Shown here: piece after piece, positions 1-12,122 of the stretch
Numbering within the stretch: the first letter of the stretch is position 1
Layout: each line of letters starts with the position of its first letter
Assembly: GCF_021155765.1 (NCBI RefSeq)
Contig: NC_060108.1
Coordinates: 14,099,025 to 14,163,024 of the forward strand
Direction: 5' to 3'
From: Diprion similis
Taxonomy: Eukaryota > Arthropoda > Insecta > Hymenoptera > Diprionidae
DNA length: 64,000 nt
Position numbers and translations under genes: made by a program
The notes under the pieces: generated by a model
Told to the model about the DNA's origin: nothing
Database searches by the model: none
Seen by the model: the letters and a program-made list of their open reading frames with translations, nothing else

Positions 1-823
1 GGAATCCACGCTAGTTAAATTTTGTAATGAAAAGTGCAGTTTGAAAACTAAACTGAATTTCCAAAATGTCGCGGAAATATTGAGGCGATCTGTAAGAATC
101 GATTACAGGATCTTACATCCTTGCGCATACCACAACTCATACTATACGCACTGATTTCGTCAGCGGTCTTGCTCCTTGCGCACCTGTAGTTCATCCTTGA
201 TATGCGCGCAGCCCGTGTGGTAATGGATTCAAACTACCTTGAGTATAATTCAACGGTTGTACGTATACGTGAGGCATAAGCGAGCGTTCTGTTTGCAAAG
301 GAGCGGTTGTGTGGTAATATTTACATTCCGCGCCGGTGTTAGAAGGTTACGAGCTACGGGATTCCAAACTGAATCCGCGTAGTCAATCTTTGTTCAATGT
401 CAAATTTATACTCTGATCGACGAATTAGCGCGCTGCTTTGACAGTTGCGTGCACATTATCTCGTCCTTGTTTATCTTTTGATAGCATAAAAGCTGTGCGA
501 CGTCAGTCGATTATACATAGCGAACAGTCGATCAAGCGTTCAGGCGCCATAGCCGTAGAATTTTGCTTTTCCTCCAATGAGCATACGAGCTAGTCGACTT
601 GATTTTTTATTCATTCACGCATGTATCGAACTATTTATAGTCGTGAAGTAAAGTGAATGGTCGAAACTGGGAGACAATCATCATAAATCCGATAAGAAAC
701 AACTTGTGATCGTCTATTCATTTGTTTTATTTTAACCGTGGCTCGCCAAATGTCTCGGTGAACGTCCAAGTTCAAAATAAGCGTTTGAATTTACCCGGAG
801 CTTCGCGCGCCACGTCCAGTAGC
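1..823 (+). promoter_or_regulatory. ATF4 upstream region and probable first (non-coding) exon
   Basis: No protein-coding gene is visible here. The 3' part is read as ATF4 exon 1 because it ends at a good donor (exon end 823, GTAAGT from 824) and contains a 3-codon uORF at 750-761. A TATA-like CATAAAAGC lies near 485-493, but the transcription start cannot be fixed from sequence. If transcription starts upstream of about 570, three further short uORFs (577-651, 621-656, 657-686) would also be in the leader. The promoter call is inference. Confidence 0.4.
750..761 (+). promoter_or_regulatory. ATF4 uORF1 (3 codons)
   Basis: ATG TCT CGG TGA encodes Met-Ser-Arg and stops. ATF4 leaders in mammals and flies carry a very short permissive uORF1 followed by an overlapping inhibitory uORF2, and this fits that role. 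In the spliced leader (exon 1 ending at 823 joined to exon 2 from 1639), the uORF1 stop lies 69 nt before the uORF2 ATG. That is a spacing suited to delayed reinitiation. Exon linkage is inferred from the splice sites. Confidence 0.65.
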
Positions 824-1638
824 GTAAGTTTTGTGAATATAGTCCCCTGTCCCGACATCTGCCGACCGAATAGCGAACTCAATTCCATAGTAACTATTCG
901 TCCGGTGGGTTTCCACTCTATACACCGTAAAATTCATTGACTCATCGTTCGTAGAAATCAGTCATTCTCCATCCATGAAACCAGAAAAGAGGACATCGTT
1001 ACTATTTGCTCTATTAAAAAAGGGGTGAAGATGAGTTTCTAGTCGGTAAACGACTTTGCACACGCAAGTGTGCCATCACATCATAATAACCATGGGGTGA
1101 GTTGTGATATTTTTTTAATCTGTTTATTTGATCTATTCGATAACATAAGCGATACAGATGCGTACGTCGAACGGTACATGAGAAAGAACTGCCATGCCCT
1201 CCATTTGGTGAACGTTACCTCAGGTTGCGAAATCGCGCGCATTCCATGCTACAAATTCAAGCATTACCCAATTTTGATATCCCGGTTGATTAAGTCTTGG
1301 AGCTAATTAGGTATTTTAGTTTGGAGCACACTTCAATCTACAAATGAAACGAATCGTCGATTCATTTATTCCACATCACCTGTTATTGCGTTGAATATAT
1401 ATATATATACATATATGCAACTCGGGTTGACACCTGTGGTAAAAATCATTTGAATTAGATGATCGTTCATTTGATGTGAGTGAAAGTATCACCGTGGCCA
1501 AATTACTCGGATTGGTTTTGCCAAGGGCGTGGCGAACAGACAAACGAAATCATTTTACGAGTGACTTTGCCAATCCAGATTTGAACGAAAGTGTGAGATA
1601 AATTATAAGCTAAATTTACACATATTTATTATTTACAG
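824..1638 (+). other. ATF4 intron 1
   Basis: Runs from the donor GTAAGT at 824 to the acceptor TTTACAG ending at 1638. It holds an AT dinucleotide run near 1395-1415 and no supportable gene. Short open frames inside show no family resemblance. Confidence 0.5.
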
Positions 1639-1645
1639 GGCCGAA

Positions 1646-1822
1646 ATGGCGTTCGATAAAAGCGACGTCGCTAAGACGACTCAAATACCTTATAACAATC
1701 CAAGCATATCTTTTGATCGGAAAAATACCAACAATGTCTACCGATCAATATCCGAAAATCTGGGTATGGAAGGCGGAGCCTGTATCACCGGCTTCACCCG
1801 ATTCCCGTGCTTCACCCATTGA
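1646..1822 (+). promoter_or_regulatory. ATF4 uORF2 overlapping the main start
   Basis: A 58-codon frame opens with ATG at 1646, seven nt into the exon, and stops with TGA at 1820-1822. It covers the ATF4 start codon at 1734 in a different frame, overlapping the main ORF by 89 nt. This is the inhibitory uORF2 arrangement known for ATF4. Ribosomes that reinitiate early translate uORF2 and miss ATF4; when eIF2 is phosphorylated they bypass it. The overlap is seen directly; function is inferred from the conserved family architecture. Confidence 0.75.
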
Positions 1823-4800
1823 AACTTCTACCTTTGACATTGACAATGATTGGCTGAGCTTTGATAGCAATGAAAATCTCGGCAACAATGGGGAACAGGT
1901 TATGTACGAGGAGGAAGCGGAGGAGGCAGACGAGCAAACATCACGAGCGCAAGTGGCTGCTAAACTTTTAGAACAACTGGAAGAATTTATCAAAGAAGGT
2001 AATTGTCGTAAGTTAACGAAAGATATCTCTGACAATATTTCTGACTGTATAAAAATTTTCACTGCCCTTTTCTTGGTTTTACCTGTACGTTGTTCATCAA
2101 TCAAAAAGCACGATACTTATTCAAACCAGACACTTTAATTTGATAGTAGATAAATTCCAACCATATTGAGTATAAGTAAACAAACCGACAACCAATATCC
2201 ATCACTAGGTATCCAATCAATACACATAATATGTTTAAGTGGAGCACAAATATTTGAAATCTGCGCAGACAGTATTGCGCCATTCTGTTCGTACAGCATG
2301 GCAAGAATGAAGGGGAAATGATATTTCTAATTCATACTGTGTTTATTCTAATCACGAAACATGCATCTCCTTCCTTGGCATTTATTGCTGACTTTAATTC
2401 AATCAGTATTCTTTGTCAAGATTATCACTAATTTTGCTTTACAGCTTTGAATCATTTATACGACATAAGTTTAATTTTTATGTTTTCTTTTTGTTTTTCA
2501 CCCTTCATCTTCTATATGATTTTAATTTGCCTGAAAAATAAAAATGTGGAAAAAACAAAATTGGGAAAAGTGGAGAGTGGAGCAAACTAGTTAGCCTTTA
2601 TATAGCCAGCTTGTCGGAAGTGAGGGCAAGAGGCTGAAGGAAGGGGAGATGGAGGCAATAAAGAAACTGGAGGGGGGAAAGTTCAAAGATAAGTATGCGA
2701 GTCTCCTGTGTAGAGGCCACATGATATACGTCCCACTCCTCTTTGCCTCAGTGACTTTGAGTAAGCCTGGTGTGGTGTGTCTATTGGTTTCTCCAGCAGC
2801 ATAACTTACACCCGATATTCAATATTGTGAACGCAGTTCTTCAACATACGGAACTTTTTACATAGTTATCCATTTACCCCATACAACTTTTACCACCATA
2901 TTTGGATCCAAAACATAGTGTTTGTCCATGTTCAGAGACAGAGTGCTTGTCCTGATAATGTGCTAGTAAAAAAACGTGTAAGACCTTAAGCAAAATACGA
3001 GATACATATTCAACAGGAATTTGTGCTAAAGTTATGTTTGACTCTGTTTGAATATCTACCAGAAGACGAGTGTTGAACGTTTTTTGACCCTACATTGATC
3101 TGGATTTGGTGATACTGGCAGTTTTAAAAGGAAAATCAGACATAGGCTCTGCCTCTCGATGTTGGCGCATGCTAATGTTATACAATAGCATGCAGTTCAC
3201 GTACCACTACACGTGGAACAGGGAAATCATCGTCAACTCTCAGAAACTAGTCAAGAGACGCTGAATTGTTGCTGCTGGCATACAAATTCTATTACGACCA
3301 TCAATTAGTGTAATTGCCTCCTTTCATCCCTCACGATACAAGACAATCTCAATAAAAAATTTAAGTCTCAACCCGGTTGCCATATTACCTGCTTGCTATC
3401 TTTCTGAACGTCCAGGAGCAACAAACCCTTTCAAATTATGGCTACTTTGTACTTCCGTGGTATGTTTCATATTAAATTTCTATTAAACGCTTAAGACAAA
3501 CAGTAATCATACACACATTCATTGCATATTGATGTCCTGATTTTTCCATTCTACAGTTGTATTTACCGTGAGATAAACTACTGAGGAATTCTTCGTAGCC
3601 TCGACTATTCTGTTGATCCTTCGATAGAGTAAATGTTTTGCATTAACGCGAGATTTTATTATGCTCCGATTAACAATTTTGTCAGCTCTAACGTAAGCGA
3701 TTCGAACGAGCTGTCCTTCACATTTACCTACTTGACTTCCTTGACCCATTCAATATTCTCACACATCGCAAAACATTGTCTATCAGAATAGTTAAGATAT
3801 AATTATTTTATTTACGCATCAGCAAAATATTTTCGACTTTCTATATTCTATATATCCAACGAATACTTTTGTAGATCAATTTCCATATGGTTTCGAAATA
3901 CCTTTTTTATTATATCGTTCTAAGTACTGTTTTGGCTGCAAAAACTTCCTTATCTGACCTCTCATGCCCCCGTTATTGAAGTTGAGATTATTTTCCTGGG
4001 TAATCAGCATGAAAAGCAATATGAAGCAAAGTTTCGTTTGAAAGTAGGTCAGGGACTTGGCGGTTGGTGTAGACATTTTTTTTTTCTATCTCCTCTAACT
4101 CGGAATCCATGTCCACTGCCTACCAGCTCTTAGCAAAATCAACAAAATATTGGTTATATGGAAATTCGATAAGTCTAGGTTAAATATTGTCCGACTTGTA
4201 ACAAATGAATTAATCTCATTTTATCTCTATAAATAGACCTCGTCCAAACGTTACGTTTCAGCTGTTGTCAAATTCAAATATCTTACACTTTAGATTTGCT
4301 GAATGTGGGTATTATTGCCATTCTCTTGGCACTGATGCAGTTGCTCTACTCTTCATATATTTGCAATGCAATGATCGAATAAACAAATGCTATGAAAAAC
4401 ACTTTCTATACCTTGTTTCTGTTGTCCATACAACCTACAACCAAATTGATGGCAGCTTCTTGTATTTGTTTTAATAATATTACTGTCTGCAGAAAATATG
4501 CTTACATATTTACAATGTCAATGGAATATTTTCTACGACTAAAATAGTAGCAAATCTATTCAGCTATCAGTTTATTAAATAGGTAGATTCAATTCTAACT
4601 GGTTATGCTGTTTAGAACTCTTATGTTCTTATAAAAATATGAACAAGTTTCTAGCTACTTGTTATTCAGTGTCCCTGGAATGCCATACATATGTATATTT
4701 CCTCACTGTAAACATTAATACTTTCAAACCAGGAAAAGGTATCCTTTGGATGGCTAAATACATCGATAGGAATACAGTGATAGATTGATGAACAGGTGGT

Positions 4801-6234
4801 GCCCCATGCTATTAGGTGTGCATCAAAACATGCACATACACATGAGACATACAAACTTGCGTGAAAGTTAATGAAATTATGTTAATGAATTAAATACGAG
4901 AAAAAGATACTGCTATACATCAAACGCAATGATCAACACGTTGAAAACTTAATGGTTGAGTCATCGAAAATAGAAAAACGAGGCTTGTCAATAAACTGGA
5001 AACAATTCATATACAGTTGATACATTTTTATCTAAACAATGTAATATTTCGTTTATTATTTGGGCCTTATATTATATCAACGGGATTCTGTGGATAATTC
5101 GTTTGACTGGCACAGTGATCTCTGTCATGTTATTCTTTCATTTGCAACACTTGACTTTAATTCGTCAGACGGCCATTTGAGGTCCCTATTGCAGTACAAA
5201 GCTTGGTGCATAAATTCAATAAACCTGAGGCTTTACGGTATTTATTACCTTTCATTTTTTCGTTTTTTTCATACACAAAAACACCATCACCCATTGCCGT
5301 GAGAATATTTACAGCATGAAAATATATATAATGTACATCCTTTTGTATTTATGGGATATTATATTTTCTCGCCACAGAACCCTCTGCTGACTGGCTTGAA
5401 GAGAAAACTGATATACCAATATTCGAAGAACTATCACCTTTGGACTACGGGATCAGCCAACCCATTCTATCATCAGGTTCAATAAAATTGCAAACGCAGC
5501 TACAGCAACAGGAAACAACTCGAACTCTACTCCAAGAATTTGAAAGTGTACTGGGTGATGTAGAGGCCTGTTACCAAGCTCCTGTCACGGCATTGACTCC
5601 ACCACAGTCACCGCCTGCTAAATTCTACGACACAACAAATGCTAAAATACTGATATCTCTATCACCAGCATTTCAAACTGAGGGCGTTTCTGTAGTAAAA
5701 CCTGAGGATCAATTTCAAGAAATTCCATCCTTACCGAATGTCGCACCTTTGTCGCAATGGGGTGCCGAGAACATCTCTCTTGAACCGCTGGGGGACGTCG
5801 CAAGCGAATTGGCAGCAGTCGATGAAATAGTTCGCTCATGTGCTAAGAATATATCATCATCAAGTCTATCCACTAGCTCTGACACGAGTTGTGTATCTTT
5901 TGAGGAGGATTCCAATGACGATCCATTATGGACACCCGAAGCTACACCTACTACCATGTCAACACCTGTTGTGTCGAAGAATCGTTATCGCAAACCTTAC
6001 TCCCGTCCATCGTCAGACGATAGGAAGGTCCGCAAAAAAGAGCAGAATAAGAATGCAGCAACTCGTTACAGACAGAAGAAAAAACAAGAAATAAAAGAGA
6101 TCGTGGGGGAGGTACAGGAGCTGACTAATTACAATGAGAAACTGCAGGGCCAAGTTGGTGATCTTCAGCGGGAAATTCGTTGCCTCAAGGGGCTGATGAG
6201 GGACCTATTCAAAGCCAAGGGTCTCATGAAATAA
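1734..6234 (+). CDS. crc: ATF4 / cryptocephal bZIP transcription factor
   Basis: Two coding exons, 1734-1998 and 5378-6234, join in phase (G|AA) to give 373 residues. The C-terminal 70 residues (about 304-373) form a bZIP. The basic region contains NKNAATRYRQKKK, followed by a leucine-zipper segment and a short tail ending GLMK. The N-terminal part is acidic and Ser/Pro-rich, as in ATF4 transactivation regions. ATF4 is the nuclear effector of the integrated stress response and binds C/EBP-ATF response elements with bZIP partners. The start at 1734 was chosen because uORF2 overlaps it in the classic manner and the frame joins the bZIP exon. An in-frame TTG upstream is not needed. Translation is very probably controlled by uORF1 and uORF2. 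A protein-only alternative would be another ATF4/5-type bZIP, but the leader argues for ATF4. Confidence 0.9.
1999..5377 (+). other. ATF4 intron 2
   Basis: A 3.4-kb intron bounded by GTAATT at 1999 and GCCACAG ending at 5377. I see no conserved coding exon, RNA gene or recognisable mobile element in it. Alternative promoters could lie here but nothing in the sequence proves one. Confidence 0.5.
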
Positions 6235-6800
6235 TTTCTTCAATCAGTCTCGTATCCGATCGTTGTCTTTTACATACAACCACACACGCACACACACAAA
6301 CACTTAGCTAGTAGTTGGTACTTAACAATCTTACTTCTTATTTTACGCGGCACCTAGTTTCAGGACCGCGTGTTTCTAACTAACATTCATTCGAATACTC
6401 GTACTTTATTACAAATATATAATTATGCCTATTATATACCTAAAAAGAGCAAACGGCCACTTGCTACTTCCTCATCGGTTGACTTGACCATAAGTGGGTT
6501 GCCTTGGATTATATTAAATATCCTAAAATCATGAGATTGTTTAATATCCGCGAAAAAAATCGTAAAAAGATGAGTTGTAGGAGGAGAACAGCCCCTATGA
6601 AGCTCACTTGAGTGGAACTTTGCTGTCTCCTAAAATCATCGTCTTTTTTACTTATTTATTAATTTTTTTAACAAACAAATTTTAGCATGAATCTCAACTT
6701 GATGCAAGTCCATTGTTCAAGTAGAGATTGACAAAATATTATTTTCATATATTGTAGACATCTCTGTAAACCGGAAGAATAAATAATTTTACCGATACTT
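6235..6800 (+). other. ATF4 3' untranslated region
   Basis: AT-rich sequence after the stop codon, with a CA run near 6283-6300 and a canonical AATAAA at 6778-6783. The 3' end is placed shortly after that signal by inference. Confidence 0.6.
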
Positions 6801-9026
6801 GAAACTTGTCCATGACTTTCACTTTGTCCGACGCGCTTACGTAACACTGCCAGAATTCGAGTTAGTGGTTCTTCGACGTTCTTTTACGCGTGCACATGAT
6901 TACGTTTCGGATATACCACTGAAAATCGCGACTGTGGCATCACTATAGGAACATTATGCTGGGGAGTATGGTATCTAGCACAACGTCATGGTGGCCGGTC
7001 AGTTCTGACTTGTTGAAGAGATGAACACAATGTTGATTATCAAGGAAAAGTATTCCGTTTGGATGTTATTCTATCTATCAGCTCTGGAGAAAAGGTCGCT
7101 AGCCTTATCCCTCTTTGTTGACTCAATTTTTTTTCTTGGCCTATCCTTTTTACAATCCGCTAATTGTCACGGTAAACGCCCTGAGATGTTAGCATGTGAC
7201 TCATGTAAGTATTTTGTAATCACGGAAGATTGACAAAGGTCACACAACAAGAAACAAAGACTTGTATAGCTTAGAATGGACTTCATTCTTGGAAACTGAT
7301 CCCGAAGTATTGTTGATACGATGTCGTGAGTTTTCTCTTGTACACAATGCACACATCGAGAAATTTGTTTTCAAATATAACTTCAGCAAGTAAAATCTGT
7401 ACTTGAATGAAAGCAGTGCGCTATAATAGTAGGTAAGTTCGACGATAATAGTTCAGTTATTAAATCTTGCTGACAGATATATGTATATGCTTGTTACTAC
7501 GCCTCTTTATTGCAGACGGCTTAATGAGCCTCTGTGGCAGAGCGCATTTTTGACCTCTTTACCAGTTCTGCGTCAATTTAGTTGAAAAGAAAGCGTATAG
7601 CTAGCGGCGTTGGCGGCGCGAAGCGTTGCGTGCAAAAATCTGAAAACGTCTTCTTCCTTCACCAGACGTTTACCGGGAATGCCTCTCTGCTACTCTACAC
7701 CAAGATTAATAAACAAGTGGGCGTGACTTAAGCGTTGTGCAAATGTAAATCATTATGCCCAGCACTTGCACAATATAGAAAGAGAAACCTGTATTCAGTT
7801 GTTGCTATGTTTAACATATTAGTTTACTCCACAGCAAGTTATAGCACGTATACGTGCGATCTGGTTGTTTGATTGTTTGCCTCGTTCATATTTTATAATA
7901 ATACACCTATTATATCAAATGTATCCACTGCATCGATGACTGTATATCGTCATCGATATTTCGAGCACTTGTTGTGTTGTGGCGCGAACGTGTATGTATA
8001 TGTGCACGTAGGATGCGTGTGTGCGCACTGTTGGATCGGCAAAAAAGTATTATATTTCTCAGTCTCCCTCCTGCTCGAGCCACCTCCGCGGAGGGGATCT
8101 ACCTCCTCGTCGTTCAGCGAGAGGCACGGTAAACAGGACTTGACCGAGTCCTCTGAGTTTCCACTCCGCAGTCTACGGTCTACACCTTTCGCCTTTACTA
8201 CAGGTAGATACAGTCGAGTCGTAACAGAACTGCGAAGAACACGTCATCGTGGATCTACTACCATTTTATGATTTTGGTGGAATTTGAAATTTGTCGATTT
8301 ATATACCGAAGGAGAATCTGATCGCGCATGATATAGTGTGGCTACGTACCTCGAAGAATAATATTAGTCGTGACAAGGTGCGTTTTTTGACAACCGTAAT
8401 AAAATACACTATCAAAAGTTGTGGGTGATGGCGCGAATGATTTCATTAATGCCCAAATATATTTTACAATTTTTAGCAACGAACCATCAGTATCTATTGA
8501 GTGCCTGAGTTTCTATTTCAATTAGCTGCTAGAACCGCACGAATCTCAGTAATAATTTATCTTCAAAAGATCTTCAACTGAGTTTTTTCGCATGAAAACT
8601 CAAATCGTCGGAACAACGTCTGTTATTAGTCATTCAATTATACATTCGTGAAGAAAATGAAATCGTCAGTCGTAGTTATTTGGACCCAAGGCCGTCCTCA
8701 CTTTCGTTTAAATTCACCATGAATTATCACCCGTAGCACTCACATGGGTACTGATTCTCACCAATTCTGCACACTTGTACCGTACTTTATGTACACAATA
8801 TAGCATTTCGACCCACCTAGCGCCTACATATTTCTAGGCCATCGAGACAGTCGTAAAAGGCTCGAATCGCATCATCGTGTGCATATATACAATAAAGATC
8901 GCGTAGGTGTGTCCGAACACATTCTCCCTGAGTTTGTAAGATCACAAGTCGCATAACTGTGTTGGTAATATACAGCGATTGTCGTTGAAGATTACCTGAA
9001 GGGTGTACAACGTAATTCTGTTACAG
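6801..9026 (+). other. Intergenic region and probable 5' leader of the next gene
   Basis: No coding sequence can be supported. A plausible non-coding first exon of the downstream gene ends near 8377 with a GT donor, and the acceptor TTACAG ends at 9026, 17 nt before the next start codon. The open frame across 8085-8271 lacks an ATG and any family signature. Confidence 0.35.
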
Positions 9027-9043
9027 AAACAAGGTCGACGACG

Positions 9044-10432
9044 ATGTCATCCGAAAGAATTGTAGGCGATAATCACGACCGGAGATCACGGAGTGCGCAA
9101 AATGATCGGAGCTCGGTTGCTTCGGGACCTTTGCCGTATTCCCTGAACCGATTGAACAAAAACACTCCACGAAGTGCCTCCCATGGTAGTCTGTATGACA
9201 ACAATTCAGATATTTACGTAACAAGTGCCGCCTACAAAGCACCCTCCGAGATAAGGTGATATTTTAACAAATGCATTCAATTAACATTTAACTTACGATA
9301 TGCTCAAATAATGCTAGTCAAGCAAAGGCTCCGTAAGCTTCGCTTCTCCTGTTGATCTGATGAAGTTATTGTTCTACCAAACTTGGTTGGTGCCATGAAA
9401 AAATGAAAGCGTAACATCCACAGTCAAGGATCGCGGTACAGTTTAGCGCCCAGTACAAGGGTCGGTCACGAGGTACCTAGTAGCTACGGATATCCTCCAT
9501 CTGGGAGATCAGGAATATCCACAACCAAAACACGCACCTCGCGAAAAGGAGGCCTTGTCATGGAAACCATGTCCGCGCCAAATCCCTTTTGCCCCAACAC
9601 CAAAGGCATCTGTTGCTTGATGTTGCTTTTAAACCTTGGTCTGATTCTCGTTACTCTGGGTTTCGTAATCGTGCTTCAATTCTTCGAGCCGTTATTTGTA
9701 TGGTAAGTATTGATGCTTTAACCATACGAATGTCACCAAATATTGTAGAGTTATTGGCAAAATATAGTTGTCTCATTTTTGAAGCGGGCTTGTTACACCA
9801 TTCAGTTCGAATTGACGGGATACGTTATTTTCCTTGGATTTCGTATGTCAACATCTTTGTGGACGTGTGTTAATTCTTAGATATCATTGTTGCAATAAAT
9901 CATCATGAATTTCTTTCTATATGCGTACAAAAACATAATGTACGACATTTCTTTGACAACTGATACAGTAAATATTTGTTGTATAGTAGACCCCTGAACC
10001 TACGCGGTAGGTACAATATACTCTTATTAGTCAATGCGAGGTATGAAGTCACTTCGAACGAGCTGGGTCCACTTCACCAAATATTAACGGTGTATAATCC
10101 CTTAGAATGTTACATATACTTTGAAGTTTTTACTATGTATACCATGTCTTGAATGTACTTTACACAGGATTCTCGGGATAGTTTTCTTAGTCTTTGGATT
10201 TCTCACACTTCTTGGTAGCCTACTCTACTGTGTTCACGTCTTTCGAGATGCAAGGCATCCAAAGGATATTAATCAGGAGGATTTGTACTGGTCGTGGCAC
10301 TGGCAAAGGCGGATAAATTCGCCTCCAGAGATACATTATAGAGCAGACGATAAATATCCGGATGACGAATACAGTGATAGGTTAAGCAAATATTCCGGAA
10401 AAATGTCTGACAAGCACAGTCAACGGTATTGA
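9044..10432 (+). CDS. Unrecognised protein with two adjacent transmembrane segments
   Basis: Three exons, 9044-9255, 9424-9702 and 10168-10432, join in phase to give 251 residues. The first 130 residues are hydrophilic, rich in Ser, Arg and Asn, and without a signal peptide. Two hydrophobic segments follow, about residues 132-156 (GICCLMLLLNLGLILV start) and 165-189 (ILGIVFLVFGFLTLLG start). Only a short FFEPLF-containing turn separates them, so both termini probably face the same side. Just after the second helix comes FRDARHPKD and an aromatic DLYWSWHWQRR motif, then a charged Asp/Lys/Tyr tail. The splice sites and phases are good and the protein is clearly real, but I do not recognise the family and assign no function. 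Poly(A) signals follow at 10484-10489 and 10658-10663. Confidence 0.8.
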
Positions 10433-12122
10433 AGAAAAAAATTACATGCATATACTGAAGATCATAACTTAGAAGAACGTTAAAATAAAAAAGAAAAGAG
10501 TAAAAGTAAATGAGAAAAAAAACGATGATGATAGAAAAAGCAATCAGATGGATTGTGCAAAGACGTTAAACATGTGAATAACAAATTTACTGACAAAAGC
10601 AAATTGTGTTCATGGCTAAATATTGGTCATTATCTAACCGTTAAAGGCATGTGCTACAATAAATCGTATAACAGCTGAGTCACAATATACGCCGATGTAA
10701 TAATGAGAATCGAGGGAAAGGTAACTCGTCTTATAGAGCAGCATGAAAACTTTAAGGATTATTATTTGCAGTATCAAACTTTTTTCTGCTCATTCCAGAT
10801 TCCACCCAACCCTGGAGGATATTTTCTGCGATACCAGACTTTCAACTTATTGTATAAAGTCGTTTCTATCCAATCAGAGAAACCGTGGCAAGTCTATGTT
10901 ATTCGAGAAATACACATACCGGTATCAAGTATAATAATATATGTTTGGTCTAACATTATTTTAACACGTTTATTTAAAACAATGTTTTACTTGGCAGAGC
11001 CAGCATTGTTATGGATAGTTGTTCTCCATTGTTAATATGATAATTGTTGTTATGGTGTAATTGTACGTAATTACAGAGTAAATAGGTAAGATGCAATGAC
11101 TTGACGAAAAACTGATTTGATTGAGGTTTTTGCAAAAATTATGACAGTGACAAAAATTTCCATCGATAATAATTAAATACAATCACCAAGCTGATGGGAG
11201 GATGAATCCATTGCGTAGTATTATTCTTTTTCACGTGATACAATTACATATGGGCAGCTGTGCACGCATGTACATACATGTGTAGATACATATGTTGTAA
11301 TGTATAATAATACAATCAATTCACGAATAATCTCGAGTCAAGTAATATAGGTGCAGTAAGCAGATTATTTATAATTTCGTTATCTAGTTTATTGTTTGAT
11401 ATTTTTTTCTCTTTCACGCCGCTGTGTGTACTTATGAACCTCTGATCGTGAACAATATAAATGCCTGTATCGACTGTGCGGACGGTGCATACATACGCAT
11501 ATTGTTTCCATTTTCCATTTCATTTTTTATTCTTAAGCTCATAGAAATATGTGCACAATGTGAACTGAAATAAATAGAGCGTTTGTCAAAACTGTGCAAG
11601 AAAAAATACAATACGGTTTTATTTCCATTCCATGTTCTACTTTGTATTCACAAAGAGTAGATGACCTGTGGAAGAGTGTCGTCGAATATTTGTAATAACA
11701 GTTGCGTTGCGTCATAGCAATCTTGTGTCTCTGTCGCAATCCCGGATTGGTTATTAGCTCCGTCCTTCTACTGCTTGAAATTCAAAGAAATATGGTCAAC
11801 AATGAAATACAGATTTTGAATCTGAGTTCAATTGTAAGCTCCAGCTAACGAATGGTCATTGCAAGTTGCCTATACTAAGGCACCAATACTGATCGTATCG
11901 AGGTTCAATACTTGTCCTCGTTATAGTAAACTACTCGACACGCTGCCTTATATTCTGTCAAGTTATTTTGCTCCAGTGTTGGGCAGATAATATACAATAT
12001 ACATACTATCTTACAATCAGTGAATATTGGGCTGACGTTCTCCGTACCCATTATTCTCGTAGTCTTTGATGTTTTAAAAACCAGGGCCTGCGAGTTATAT
12101 CTTCATATTTGGTTCGGTAGAC
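10433..12122. other. 3' untranslated region and intergenic sequence
   Basis: AATAAA signals at 10484 and 10658 probably end the preceding transcript. The rest is AT-rich, with no coding exon, repeat or RNA gene that I can support. Confidence 0.5.

Noticed and set aside
7873-8271. 132-codon plus-strand open frame
   Set aside because: It begins at TTG, has no family signature and lies in the presumed leader/promoter of the two-helix protein gene.
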